This document shows positions 1 to 8,460 of a stretch of DNA of 64,000 nucleotides, in pieces. A program made the translations under genes and the position numbers. This DNA comes from UBA937 sp031549725 (GTDB lineage Bacteria; Spirochaetota; Spirochaetia; Treponematales; Breznakiellaceae): positions 109,414 to 173,413 of the forward strand of contig JAVBPH010000012.1 in assembly GCA_031549725.1 (NCBI GenBank), written 5' to 3'. Position 1 is the stretch's first letter. Each line of letters starts with the position of its first letter. The notes under the pieces are model-generated. The model made no database searches and was not told the DNA's origin. It was given only the letters and a program-made list of their open reading frames with translations.

Positions 1-1128
1 AATGTTTTGTTTTTCCGCGTCCTGTTCGGTCATACCAACCCCGGCGGCTTCGCTGATTCCATACACTACCCAGGGAATGGCCTGGTAGCTCATGCGGTTC
101 CGGTTTTCCCCGGGAGTGGAACCCAGGGTTTTCAAAATATCAGTTGATGCAACTTCTGCCATCCGGTGGGCCGAATGGGCCAGAAGACTTTTGCCGGTAC
201 AATCCCCCACAGCCCAAATGAAGGGAGACGAGGTTTTCATATATTCGTCCACCGCAATACCGGACTGCCCCCGGGTAACGGAGGTATTTTCAAGTCCAAA
301 TCCGTCGGTTAAGGGTTTTCTTCCTACTGCCATAAGGATAATGTCCGACGTAACAGAAGCCTGGCTTCCATCTTTTGCGGTAAAATATACGGATGTATTT
401 TCTATCCTGTCCACCCGGCATCCCAGTTTAAAATCCACCTGCCGGAGATTACGCCGGAGGAGGGGTGCCTGCTCCCTGTCCATCAGGGGAATAATTTCAT
501 CCATCATTTCGATGACCGTAACCTGGCATCCCAGGGCCGAAAACAGTCCCGCAAATTCCGTACCGATTACCCCGCCCCCGATGATTGTCAGGCTTTTAGG
601 GACATCCCTTATGGCCAGCAGGACAGAGGAATCCAGGACATTAGGATTGTCCCGGCTGCCTGGAATAGGGGGAATAAAAGTCCTTGATCCGGTAGAAATG
701 ATAATGGTTTTTGTTTCCTGTTCCTGGAATCCCCCGCCGGTTAATTCAACCCTTACCAGACCTGGTGAATCCGTTCCGGGTTCTTTTATTATTGATCCGG
801 TACCGTCCTGGATATCCACGAAGTTTTTTCTCAGGGTCAGGGCAATGCCGTTTTTAAGCTTGTCCACCACCTCCTGCTTCCAGGCCTGCATTTTTCCCCA
901 GTCAAAACTGACCTCCCCGCAGGTAACTCCGAATTTCCCGGATTCCCCGGCATGGACATAGAGTTTTGCAGCATTAATCAAGGTTTTGGTGGGCATACAG
1001 CCTTCATTCAGGCAGGTTCCTCCAAGAAAATTCTTCTCCACCAGAAGGACTTTTTTCCCGGATTTTGCCAGCCGTTCCGCCGCAAGGTAACCGCCGGGAC
1101 CGGCGCCAATAATGGTTGTGTCGTACAT
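1..1128 (-). CDS. lpdA: Dihydrolipoyl dehydrogenase, C-terminus beyond window
   Basis: FAD/NAD(P) disulfide oxidoreductase that reoxidises dihydrolipoamide in 2-oxoacid dehydrogenase or glycine-cleavage complexes. The gene reads leftward off the window edge, leaving 376 codons. Visible are the N-terminal FAD dinucleotide fold (IIGAGPGGY, residues 6-14), the redox-active disulfide in GGTCLNEGCMPTK (Cys39 and Cys44), a second Rossmann motif (TIIGGGVIGTEFA) and the AVGDC segment near residue 320. The start of the dimerisation domain (IPWVVYG) is the last part seen, and the catalytic His-Glu pair lies outside. The start is the ATG at 1126-1128, preceded by GGAAA. No partner E2, E3 or GcvH gene is in the window, so the complex served is unknown. 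Family assignment is firm; lipoamide rather than mercury or glutathione specificity is inferred from the C-x4-C spacing and sequence style. Confidence 0.9.
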   Translation of the reverse strand, partial: MYDTTIIGAGPGGYLAAERLAKSGKKVLLVEKNFLGGTCLNEGCMPTKTLINAAKLYVHAGESGKFGVTCGEVSFDWGKMQAWKQEVVDKLKNGIALTLRKNFVDIQDGTGSIIKEPGTDSPGLVRVELTGGGFQEQETKTIIISTGSRTFIPPIPGSRDNPNVLDSSVLLAIRDVPKSLTIIGGGVIGTEFAGLFSALGCQVTVIEMMDEIIPLMDREQAPLLRRNLRQVDFKLGCRVDRIENTSVYFTAKDGSQASVTSDIILMAVGRKPLTDGFGLENTSVTRGQSGIAVDEYMKTSSPFIWAVGDCTGKSLLAHSAHRMAEVASTDILKTLGSTPGENRNRMSYQAIPWVVYGISEAAGVGMTEQDAEKQNI

Positions 1129-1212
1129 CAGGTTTCCTTTTTTACAAATTGAGGACCTTAAAAATGGTGACAGATTTCAGAAGTTCCCCATTTGTATTAT
1201 AGCCCGATTGTA

Positions 1213-2277
1213 TTACCGATTCAAATTCAAATGGAAGTTAATGATATTATGGATATTCCGGTGGGCGAAAATATTTCCTTCGCCGGTATTGAGATTATAC
1301 AGTACCGACCATTGAAGTTTATCTGTACCTTCATTAATTACACCCACCTCGGCAAGTAAAGCTATGGCCTGGTTATTGCTCAAAAACCCCCGGTTGCTTT
1401 CAATCGCTGTTTTTACCGCATCATGCCGGGTTAATTCATCATAACCCTCTCCGATATTAAGTCCATTATAGGCAATAAAATTGGATGCGATCTGGTAATC
1501 CTCCATAGGGATTATGGTCTGGAGGCCGCCGTTGTAATATTCCACAATAACCGACTTTCCTGAAGCATCGGCAATTAAAAAATGGCAATTAATTCCGCCC
1601 GAAAAATAAATATCGTATCCCTTCAGCATCTGGACCGCCTCATCCACCGACGCTGCTTTATCCAGCACAAGCCTGATGGCCGTGGTGGTATTCAGGGTAA
1701 TTGCATTATCATTCCGGGAATAATCCGCCTCCGGGACGGCAAGCAATGCCATGGCAACTCCCTTTTCATTCATGCCATCAAAGGGAAGGTATGGGGCAGC
1801 CAGGGTAAGGAAACTGCCAAAGCTGAGACCCGAAGGCAGGTTTCCCTCCCCGTATCCCGCAAAGGACAAATTCACCGTTGAAACCGAGGCATATCCATGA
1901 TCAGGTTTTGTAAATAATTGCAGCGACGGGGAGTATAAGAAATCAAAATTCCTGCCGTAGATGACTTCTCCCTGTTCATTCTTTGTAACAAAAGCGGTAC
2001 ATCCATCACCGGTTACTCCAAAATTAATGGGCATGCCCTTAAGCAGCCGTTTGGTGATTATTCTTTCCATTTCACGGTCGCTCTTTGCGCCGACCTTAAG
2101 AAAATCATCAAATCCGTAATCGCCATAGTATGTCATTTGGAACATTCCATAAGTATCAATTTTATTTAATGATGCTAAACTGTATAATTCGTTCCGGAAT
2201 AAAACCAGTACTGCAAAGAGAAGTACAAAAATAATGATAAGAATAACTATTCCGGTCCGCCGCAATTTCTTTTTCAT
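1213..2277 (-). CDS. Membrane-anchored Ntn hydrolase, linear amide C-N hydrolase family
   Basis: 354 residues. Residues 8-27 form one hydrophobic segment, so the enzyme is probably tethered at the outer face of the inner membrane. The motif DGCTAF (Cys93) followed by VIYGRNFDF matches the nucleophile region of choloylglycine hydrolase/penicillin V acylase and acyl-CoA:6-APA acyltransferase relatives, where the Cys becomes the N-terminal nucleophile after propeptide cleavage. The roughly 92 residues before Cys93 would then be an anchor plus propeptide. The downstream part (GMNEKGVAMALL, an NDNAITLNTTT stretch, CHFLIADASG) fits the alpha-beta-beta-alpha fold of this family. The start ATG has AAGGGTAGG upstream. 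The substrate (bile salt, N-acyl amide, beta-lactam or peptide) cannot be told from sequence. Transcribed toward lpdA, with an 84-bp gap. Confidence 0.75.
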   Translation of the reverse strand: MKKKLRRTGIVILIIIFVLLFAVLVLFRNELYSLASLNKIDTYGMFQMTYYGDYGFDDFLKVGAKSDREMERIITKRLLKGMPINFGVTGDGCTAFVTKNEQGEVIYGRNFDFLYSPSLQLFTKPDHGYASVSTVNLSFAGYGEGNLPSGLSFGSFLTLAAPYLPFDGMNEKGVAMALLAVPEADYSRNDNAITLNTTTAIRLVLDKAASVDEAVQMLKGYDIYFSGGINCHFLIADASGKSVIVEYYNGGLQTIIPMEDYQIASNFIAYNGLNIGEGYDELTRHDAVKTAIESNRGFLSNNQAIALLAEVGVINEGTDKLQWSVLYNLNTGEGNIFAHRNIHNIINFHLNLNR

Positions 2278-2297
2278 AACCTACCCTTTTAGCACAA

Positions 2298-2407
2298 CTA
2301 GTATCCTGACAAATATAAAATGCTTGAATATGGTTTTTATATATCTTTGTATTTGCAAAGAAATAATTTCCTAAGCTTTAGGCAATTTGAAAAAGTCAGG
2401 ACACTAG
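2298..2407. mobile_element. 110-bp element with 13-bp terminal inverted repeats (MITE-like)
   Basis: CTAGTATCCTGAC at 2298-2310 and GTCAGGACACTAG at 2395-2407 are inverted repeats that match at 12 of 13 positions. The AT-rich interior contains a small palindrome (CCTAAGCTTTAGG). There is no coding capacity. It lies between divergent genes and may carry promoters for either. Mobility is inferred only from the structure. Confidence 0.55.
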
Positions 2408-2542
2408 ATATAAACCACGTTCGATGGATAAGCTTATCATAATGGAATATTGGAGTGGAAGCTCCGACTTTTACATTATCTATGGAAATACATTCATCTT
2501 TCTAAAGGTTTCGAAATCCAAATTTACACCGATATTATAAAC

Positions 2543-3649
2543 ATGAATAAAAAAAGTTTTTTAATACCGGTGTTTATTATGTTTTATCTGGGTCTTTCGG
2601 TATCCGCCCAGGACCTGGTGATTAATCCTTCGGATTTACGGATTGAGCAGCGGGTCGACGGGGGGTTCCATCTTTTTATCCGGAAAAAACCCGGGATTGC
2701 ATCGGTGCTGCTGACCGAAACCACCCGGGATCCTAAACTCCAGGCGGATAACTATGCTTACCGCGCTCCGGAATGGAATCCTATCAACGGCGATGAGATC
2801 CGTCTTCTTGACGGTGTTCCCATTCCCAGGGAAAGTAAAATTTATTCGCTCATCGATTCCTCCCCGGAGCCGGATGCCCAGTTCGGGGAAGCCTTTCATA
2901 TTTATATTCCCTATATTCTGGAATACGGATATGCCTGGTCCAGGCATGGGGAAGTGTATGTGGTGGACGGGACTTTTTTTAATATCCGGGCCTTTTCCCT
3001 GCCCATGGCGGACTACCGGGGTTCCTTCAGGGATAACCCCTATGAACTGAAGGTTACCCAAAAACCCCTGGAGGGACCGCCGGAGGGGAATTTTATGAAG
3101 GATACCGTAAAGGCCTTTACGGATATTGCCAGCGGCAGCCTGGTGTACTCCACCGGAGCGGATGACCTGGTGGATAAAATAGGGGATATTCTCGATGATT
3201 TTAAGGGAAAAAATGTGGACATCGTGCTTTGTCTGGATACTACCGACAGCATGAAAAATGATATTGATTCGGTGAGGAAACTGCTCATCCCCAAAATGAA
3301 GGGGATCATTTCGGAATTTGCATCCTTCCGGATTGGAATGATCCTTTATAAGGACTATTTTGATGATTATCTGAACAAGCCGATCCCGTTTACCAGCAAT
3401 TTTGATGTGTTCCAGAACAACCTGAACGCTATCCGGGTTTCCGGCGGCAGGGATATCCCCGAAGCGGTGTACGAGGCGCTGTACCAGGCGGCGGTGTATT
3501 TTCCCTGGGCCGCGGATGAGAAGATCATCATCCTTATCGGTGATGCACCGCCCCATCCCAGGCCCCGGGGAAAGATAACCAAAGAAATCGTAGACGAAGC
3601 GGTGGCGCAGAGGAGATTGCAGGTGCATCCCATCATTCTGCCGCAATAA
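2543..3649 (+). CDS. Secreted von Willebrand factor A domain protein
   Basis: 368 residues from the ATG at 2543; an upstream in-frame ATG at 2450 would add 31 residues in front of a clear signal peptide (MNKKSFLIPVFIM, cleavage near SVSAQD) and is less likely. Residues about 25-215 are a beta-rich region of unknown function. Residues about 225-368 form a VWA domain with a metal-ion-dependent adhesion motif of the D-x-T-x-S type (DTTDS, residues 232-236), followed by a RDIPEAVYEAL segment typical of the second metal loop. The family usually mediates protein-protein contacts through a divalent cation. No lipobox is seen, so a periplasmic or surface location is inferred. A weak ribosome site precedes the start. 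It ends 70 bp before a palindromic repeat block. Confidence 0.8.
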   Translation: MNKKSFLIPVFIMFYLGLSVSAQDLVINPSDLRIEQRVDGGFHLFIRKKPGIASVLLTETTRDPKLQADNYAYRAPEWNPINGDEIRLLDGVPIPRESKIYSLIDSSPEPDAQFGEAFHIYIPYILEYGYAWSRHGEVYVVDGTFFNIRAFSLPMADYRGSFRDNPYELKVTQKPLEGPPEGNFMKDTVKAFTDIASGSLVYSTGADDLVDKIGDILDDFKGKNVDIVLCLDTTDSMKNDIDSVRKLLIPKMKGIISEFASFRIGMILYKDYFDDYLNKPIPFTSNFDVFQNNLNAIRVSGGRDIPEAVYEALYQAAVYFPWAADEKIIILIGDAPPHPRPRGKITKEIVDEAVAQRRLQVHPIILPQ

Positions 3650-3680
3650 GGGGTTTATCATGAATGAAAGGGATAAAATG

Positions 3681-3749
3681 CTGCGGGTCCCTTCGAGGGC
3701 CTCAGGGACCGGAGTCCCCGGTGATTGAGGCTCCCGGAATCACCCGCAG
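3681..3749. repeat. Paired REP-like palindromes in a larger inverted repeat
   Basis: The outer arms are CTGCGGGT (3681-3688) and ACCCGCAG (3742-3749). Inside are two stem-loops: GGTCCCT/AGGGACC (3686-3692 and 3703-3709) with loop TCGAGGGCCTC, and GGTGATT/AATCACC (3720-3726 and 3738-3744) with loop GAGGCTCCCGG. The two loops are near reverse complements, so this is two oppositely oriented units, like a BIME. Related single units occur at 46389-46436 and 49110-49140. It lies in the convergent gap between two genes and could act as a terminator or mRNA stabiliser. Confidence 0.65.
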
Positions 3750-3854
3750 CGAAAGACCAGTTTTTTTACCGGACTAAAACAAATCCGGAAAGGACTGCGT
3801 CTGAATTGAGAAACCTTCTTTGAAAATCTCAAAACCTGAAAGACAAATCCCGGG

Positions 3855-4280
3855 TTATTCCGCAGGAATAGGATCAACCGCCGCCGCGGGCTGAATCTTT
3901 CCTTCGGATTCCATTTTTGCCATAACCTTTTCCGCCAGGATTTTGAAATGCTGGGGCAGGAAAATTGCATCCGGACCCTCATAGCGGGCCAGGAGCTGGT
4001 TGAACCCGGCCTGGGCTTCTTCGTAATGCTTCTGCTTGTAGTTGATAAAAGCTATTTCATATTCCGCAGTACAAACCAGATCAATGCTGGTTCCGTATCT
4101 GTCCAGAAGGACTTCGTAATACTCTTTTGCAACCTTAAATTTATTCCGGTCGGAAGCTTCCTGGGCCTTTTGAATTATTTCGGAGGGACTCATGTCCTCG
4201 GGAACTACCACAGGGCCGGAAGTACAGGCCATCGCAAAAAACACCGGGAGCAATAAAAAAACAAATAGATAACGTTTCAT
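3855..4280 (-). CDS. TPR-type lipoprotein, BamD-like
   Basis: 141 residues. A signal peptide with lipobox FAMAC (Cys19) predicts a lipid-anchored periplasmic protein. The mature part is helical, with repeats of tetratricopeptide type (EASDRNKFKVAKEYYEVLLDRYG and TAEYEIAFINYKQKHYEEAQAGF), resembling the first repeats of BamD/YfiO and ComL lipoproteins. It is about half the usual BamD length of some 240 residues, so it may be a spirochaete-specific relative rather than the essential barrel-assembly factor. The tail is Pro/Ala-rich. The gene stands alone on the minus strand between a repeat block and another minus-strand gene. Confidence 0.7.
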   Translation of the reverse strand: MKRYLFVFLLLPVFFAMACTSGPVVVPEDMSPSEIIQKAQEASDRNKFKVAKEYYEVLLDRYGTSIDLVCTAEYEIAFINYKQKHYEEAQAGFNQLLARYEGPDAIFLPQHFKILAEKVMAKMESEGKIQPAAAVDPIPAE

Positions 4281-4358
4281 AAGAATTCTATAACACGATA
4301 TGGCATCAAAAACAAGCCCGGTACTGGTAATGTCCGGGCCTGGTCTTGTTATTTCGAA

Positions 4359-4721
4359 TTAAGCCTCCATCCCCTGGCTGAGTACGTACAGCTCATCCTT
4401 ATTGGGGAGATTTTTCTTTAGTTCCCGGATAAACCCCCGGGTGTCACCCATTTCCACATAGGAATCACAGGAATCCTGGTAACGGCGGCCAATGGTACAG
4501 TATTTGTATACTTTTTCTTCACCAAGCTTTTTCTTCCATTTTCCTGCGGCGCAGCGGATCCTCAGGACGTACCGGGTCTGTCCTTCCTGAATTTCCGGGA
4601 CAAGTTTGCAGTTGATACAGTTGGCACAATAAATCTTATGAGTCCTGAAATCCTGTTCATCATCCATCTGAAAAACATCTTCTACCTGGTCTTCAAAATC
4701 CACTATCCTTGCTTGAACCAT
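4359..4721 (-). CDS. Small Cys-rich cytoplasmic protein of unknown function
   Basis: 120 residues from the ATG at 4719-4721, preceded by GAGAGGTAAAAGT. Longer starts fall in the leader hairpin and are unlikely. Six cysteines: a CANCINCK cluster near residue 40 that could bind zinc or an Fe-S centre, then single cysteines in RIRCAAGK, YKYCTIG and DSCDSY. There is no signal peptide or membrane segment. The N-terminus is acidic (DFEDQVEDVF). I do not recognise a family; it looks like a conserved short spirochaete protein. The 5' leader carries a hairpin (4744-4776) of the same type as those upstream of argG, the peroxiredoxin gene and the gene at 60551. Confidence 0.6.
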   Translation of the reverse strand: MVQARIVDFEDQVEDVFQMDDEQDFRTHKIYCANCINCKLVPEIQEGQTRYVLRIRCAAGKWKKKLGEEKVYKYCTIGRRYQDSCDSYVEMGDTRGFIRELKKNLPNKDELYVLSQGMEA

Positions 4722-4743
4722 ACTTTTACCTCTCATGCATGAA

Positions 4744-4776
4744 GGAACTTCCAAAATCCTGTTTTTGGAAGTTACC
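4744..4776 (-). repeat. Leader hairpin repeat (GGAACTTCC type)
   Basis: GGAACTTCCAAAA (4744-4756) pairs with TTTTGGAAGTTACC (4763-4776). On the minus strand it ends in GGAAGTTCCTTCATG, just upstream of the start of the Cys-rich protein. This resembles the GAAGTTCCCTTATGA end of the copies at 9827, 39156 and 60470. Confidence 0.6.
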
Positions 4777-5210
4777 CTAGTTGTTTTTCGAAACTCCCTT
4801 TATTCCAGGATGAAATAATAAAAGGAAATTCCCGGAATTATCTCTGTTTGCCCGTATCAATCTTTATGCATAAATATTCCAGAATATGCTCCATTTGGTC
4901 AAGCGTTTATGTAGGGCATTCCCCAATTTTTTACAATTTTTTGCATATTTTTACAAAATAATCCCTATAAATGCATAAAAGATGGATATTTTCCCATTCT
5001 TTTATCTTGACAGTAATAAATATTTATGCAATTTTATTAGTATGAAAAACCCTAGAACCATTCTGGATTATTCTTTTTCCCTTCTCTCCGTTTTACCCCT
5101 CCGTCGTAGTTTTTAATATTTTCCCACTTTATCTATTTATTGAGAATGTTTATGCTTAGCCTGTAAAGGTCCATCAGCATGTATTTTTCCGTATCCCAGG
5201 AGGATATTTA
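4777..5210. other. Long AT-rich intergenic region before argC
   Basis: No plausible gene. It holds the argC promoter candidate (5007-5035) and repeated TGCATAAA-type motifs: TGCATAAATATT at 4867-4878, TGCATAAA at 4972-4979, and the exact reverse complement of the first, AATATTTATGCA, at 5019-5030. A transcript from the candidate promoter would have a leader of roughly 165 nt. Confidence 0.5.
5007..5035 (+). promoter_or_regulatory. Candidate argC promoter with operator in the spacer
   Basis: TTGACA at 5007-5012 is a consensus -35 box. The 17-bp spacer places a weak -10 (AATTTT) at 5030-5035. The spacer contains AATATTTATGCA, the inverted copy of the TGCATAAATATT motif 140 bp upstream. A repressor at this site would cover the promoter, and a distal copy could allow looping. 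Assignment to an ArgR/AhrC-type repressor is inference only; such operators are AT-rich palindromes with TGAAT/ATTCA-like cores. Confidence 0.45.
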
Positions 5211-6308
5211 ATGAATATTGGAATTATCGGTGCCACCGGTTACGGCGGAATTGAGCTTATCCGTTTTCTGTCGGGCCATCCTAAGGTTACAAGGATGTTT
5301 TTTTCATCCACATCCTATGAGGGGCAGCGGATAGAAGCTGTTTATCCCCATCTTCTAGGGCAAATTTCAGCGGTGTTATTGAAGGCAGAAGAGGTAATTG
5401 ATAAATCGGATCTGGTTTTTTCAGCTCTGCCCCACGGGGTAGGAGAACCCTTCGCAAAATTATGTATAGAAAAGGGAAAAACTTTCATTGATCTTTCCGC
5501 GGACTTCAGGTTTGATGATGATAACGATACCTTTACCGCGTGGTACGGGAAGGGGTTTGTGTATCCCGAACTACGCCGGTTTTCCGTGTACGGGCTTCCT
5601 GAAATGAACCGGGATAAAATAAAAAACCAGGCCGCCCGGGGCCCCATGATCTTATCCAATCCCGGATGTTATCCCACCGGCGCCAGCCTGGGGATTTTTC
5701 CCGCCTTAAAAAAGGGTCTATTAAAAGAAGGGTCCACCATCATTGTGGATGCGGCTTCCGGGGTTACCGGGGCAGGCAGGGAACCCGGCAGAACCACCCA
5801 TTTTTCCGAATGTGCCGACGGGATGTCCCCCTACAAGGTAGGATCCCACCGGCACACCCCGGAGATCAACCGGAATGCCGCAGCCATGGCGGGAAAGCCG
5901 GTTCCGGTAATCTTCACTCCCCATCTGGCTCCTATGAACCGGGGAATCCTCAGTACCATATACATTCCCCTCTGCGGCGACTGGGTGGTTCCGGTAAGTC
6001 TTAAGACCCCTTCAAAGGAAATAGATACCCAGGCCGGGAAAATCCATGAGCTTTATCAGGAATTTTATAAGGATGAATTTTTTGTCCGGGTCCTGCCCTA
6101 TGGAAATACCGGGGTGACCCGGAATGTGCGGGGATCAAATTACTGTGATATTTCGGTCCATTTGGACCATCTGGGAAGTACCCTCATTGTGGTGACCGCC
6201 ATTGATAATATGGTGAAAGGCGCAGCAGGACAGGCTATTCAGAATATGAACATTATCATGGGTTATGAAGAAAGCCTGGGCATCGGAATCCTGCCCTCTG
6301 TTTTTTAA
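5211..6308 (+). CDS. argC: N-acetyl-gamma-glutamyl-phosphate reductase
   Basis: Third step of arginine synthesis: NADPH-dependent reduction of N-acetylglutamyl-5-phosphate to the semialdehyde, in the cytoplasm. 365 residues, slightly longer than the usual 340-350. Residues 4-14 hold the NADP-binding GATGYGG motif. The catalytic cysteine is Cys153 in SNPGCYPTG, and the HRHTPEI segment carries the conserved histidine of the substrate site. A strong AGGAGG lies 8 bp before the start. It is the first gene of argCJBD, with the next start only 10 bp downstream. Confidence 0.97.
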   Translation: MNIGIIGATGYGGIELIRFLSGHPKVTRMFFSSTSYEGQRIEAVYPHLLGQISAVLLKAEEVIDKSDLVFSALPHGVGEPFAKLCIEKGKTFIDLSADFRFDDDNDTFTAWYGKGFVYPELRRFSVYGLPEMNRDKIKNQAARGPMILSNPGCYPTGASLGIFPALKKGLLKEGSTIIVDAASGVTGAGREPGRTTHFSECADGMSPYKVGSHRHTPEINRNAAAMAGKPVPVIFTPHLAPMNRGILSTIYIPLCGDWVVPVSLKTPSKEIDTQAGKIHELYQEFYKDEFFVRVLPYGNTGVTRNVRGSNYCDISVHLDHLGSTLIVVTAIDNMVKGAAGQAIQNMNIIMGYEESLGIGILPSVF

Positions 6309-6318
6309 GGAGTAAAGC

Positions 6319-7548
6319 ATGATAAAGGAAATAAGCGGCGGAGTTTGCGCTCCCAGGGGATTCAGGGCCGGCGGGATCTGGTGCGGTATTAAGGCAACCA
6401 GTAAAAAACGGGATTTGGGATTGATTTATTCGGAAAAGATTTGTACCGCCGCGGCCATGTATACCAGCAACCGGGTTAAAGCCGCCAGTATTCTGGTGAG
6501 CCAGATCAACCTGGCCGGCGGACGCTGCCATGGGGTTATTGCCAATTCGGGGAATGCCAATGCCTGTACCGGTGCGGTTGGACTGCAGCATGCCCGGGCT
6601 ATGGCCAGCCTGGCCGCGGACCAGTTTACCATGGCGCCGGAAAACTTTGCAGTGGCTTCCACCGGGGTTATCGGTGTTCCCATGCCTATTGAAAGAATTG
6701 AAGCCGCCGCGGAAAGCCTGGCGGATTCCCTCCGGGGAGATACCGCGGGCCACGAAGCTGCCCTGGAAGCCATCATGACCACGGATACAAAAAAGAAGGA
6801 CGGGGCCATGGAGATTGAGCTGGACGGGAAACCGGTCCGGCTTGGGGCTATGGTAAAAGGTTCCGGGATGATCCATCCCAGCATGGCCACCATGCTTTGT
6901 TTTATTACCAGTGATGCTGCCATAGATAAGCAGCTCCTGGATAAGGCCCTCCGGCGGGCGGTGGCCCGTTCGTTTAACCGGGTCAGCGTCGATGGGGATA
7001 CTTCCACCAATGATATGATCCTGGTAATGGCGAACGGCCAGGCAGGGAACCGGCTTATCGAAAGCGAAAATGCGGATTACGAACTGTTTGCTGAAGCCCT
7101 GGAAGCCCTCTGCGTCAAACTGGCCAGAGCCATGGCCAGGGACGGGGAAGGGGCTACCAAACTCCTGACGGTTTCCGTCCGGGGAACCGCCGCCGAAGCT
7201 GATGCGGAACTCCTGGCCAAATCGGTGGTCTCATCCAGCCTGGTAAAATGTGCCGTTTTCGGTGCCGACGCCAACTGGGGCCGGGTCCTCTGCGCCATGG
7301 GATACGCCGGGGTTGCGTTTGATCCCGAAACCGTGGATGTCCGGTTCCTCAGCAGGGCCGGGGAGGTTCTGGTCTGCAAATCCGGCGCCTCCCATCCGTT
7401 TTCAGAAACCGGGGCAAAGAAAATTCTTTCCGAAGAGGAAGTGGAAATTATTATTGATCTGTCCGGGGCCGGTCAGGAAAGCTGTACCGTCTGGGGCTGC
7501 GATTTAACCTATGACTATGTGAAGATCAACGGGGATTACCGGTCTTAA
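6319..7548 (+). CDS. argJ: Glutamate N-acetyltransferase / ornithine acetyltransferase
   Basis: Transfers the acetyl group from N-acetylornithine to glutamate, closing the cyclic arginine pathway; some members also use acetyl-CoA and so perform the first step. 409 residues. The autoproteolysis site is in HPSMATMLCF, where Thr191 would become the N-terminal nucleophile of the beta chain. The oxyanion-hole region STGVIG (114-119) and the KGSGMIHP segment (180-187) are intact. No argA or argE is in the window, consistent with the recycling pathway. A GGAG ribosome site lies 8 bp before the ATG. It sits between argC and argB with gaps of 10-11 bp, so translational coupling is likely. Confidence 0.96.
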   Translation: MIKEISGGVCAPRGFRAGGIWCGIKATSKKRDLGLIYSEKICTAAAMYTSNRVKAASILVSQINLAGGRCHGVIANSGNANACTGAVGLQHARAMASLAADQFTMAPENFAVASTGVIGVPMPIERIEAAAESLADSLRGDTAGHEAALEAIMTTDTKKKDGAMEIELDGKPVRLGAMVKGSGMIHPSMATMLCFITSDAAIDKQLLDKALRRAVARSFNRVSVDGDTSTNDMILVMANGQAGNRLIESENADYELFAEALEALCVKLARAMARDGEGATKLLTVSVRGTAAEADAELLAKSVVSSSLVKCAVFGADANWGRVLCAMGYAGVAFDPETVDVRFLSRAGEVLVCKSGASHPFSETGAKKILSEEEVEIIIDLSGAGQESCTVWGCDLTYDYVKINGDYRS

Positions 7549-7559
7549 AAAGGATTGTT

Positions 7560-8417
7560 ATGGAAATTGAAAGTTTAATCCAAACATTGCCGGCTAATAA
7601 GGAATACACCGGGAAAATTCTGGTGGTTAAATACGGCGGCAATGCCATGATCAACGAGGACCTTAAGGCCGCGGTTGTTGAAGACCTGGTTCGGATGGCC
7701 TCCATGGGAATTAAAACCGTTCTGGTCCACGGCGGCGGGCCTGAAATTGAGGCGATGCTTAAGGCTACCGGCAGGGAAAGCCGTTTTGTCCAGGGACTTC
7801 GTTATACCGACGAGGGCACCATGGAAATAGTTCAGATGGTGCTCTGCGGCAAGGTAAACAAGGATTTGGTATCCCTTATACAAAAGGCCGGGGGCAAAGC
7901 CCTGGGGCTCTGCGGCATTGACGGGGGGCTCCTTAAGGCAAAGCAATTAAGGAAGGGTGGGGAAGATCTGGGTTTTGTGGGAGAAGTGGTGGAGGTTAAT
8001 CCGCAGGTAATTGAGGATATGCTCCAGGCGGGATACCTTCCGGTGATTTCCACCGTAGCCTTTGGGGTGGATGATGTTTCCGGTCATGCCATGAATATCA
8101 ATGCGGACACCGCGGCCGCAAAAATTGCCGCAGCCCTGAAAGCCGAAAAACTTATCCTCATGACGGATGTTCCGGGAATCCTCAGGGATATTAACGACCC
8201 GGGTTCCTTAATCAGTGAACTGGAAGAATCCCAGCTGGAGGGGCTTATTAAGGATGGTGTTGTTTCCAAGGGGATGATCCCAAAAGTGGATTGTCTTACC
8301 GTGGCTTTGGATGGGGGAGTTAAAAAGGCATGTATTATTGATGGCCGGCTGCGTCATTCCCTGCTGAGGGATCTCTTTTCATCCGAAAGCATTGGGACCA
8401 CCATCTTAAAAAAATAG
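7560..8417 (+). CDS. argB: Acetylglutamate kinase
   Basis: Phosphorylates N-acetylglutamate with ATP. 285 residues, the usual length. The amino-acid-kinase signature is clear: VKYGGNAM with the phosphate-binding lysine near residue 24, HGGGPEIEAML for substrate binding, and the C-terminal MTDVPGIL plus KGMIPKV nucleotide segments. The short N-terminal helix (MEIESLIQTLPANKEYTGK) resembles the extension that allows hexamer formation and arginine feedback inhibition in sensitive enzymes. Regulation by arginine is therefore plausible but not proven. Confidence 0.96.
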   Translation: MEIESLIQTLPANKEYTGKILVVKYGGNAMINEDLKAAVVEDLVRMASMGIKTVLVHGGGPEIEAMLKATGRESRFVQGLRYTDEGTMEIVQMVLCGKVNKDLVSLIQKAGGKALGLCGIDGGLLKAKQLRKGGEDLGFVGEVVEVNPQVIEDMLQAGYLPVISTVAFGVDDVSGHAMNINADTAAAKIAAALKAEKLILMTDVPGILRDINDPGSLISELEESQLEGLIKDGVVSKGMIPKVDCLTVALDGGVKKACIIDGRLRHSLLRDLFSSESIGTTILKK

Positions 8418-8460
8418 ATACCGGGATTGATTTTTAAAATCCGAATATAAGGAACAGAAT

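Noticed and set aside
92..961. Plus-strand ORF of 289 codons at the left edge
   Set aside because: Lies entirely opposite the dihydrolipoyl dehydrogenase gene, whose motifs are unambiguous on the minus strand.
2636..3661. Minus-strand ORF opposite the VWA protein gene
   Set aside because: The plus strand has a signal peptide and metal-site motif; the opposite frame has none.
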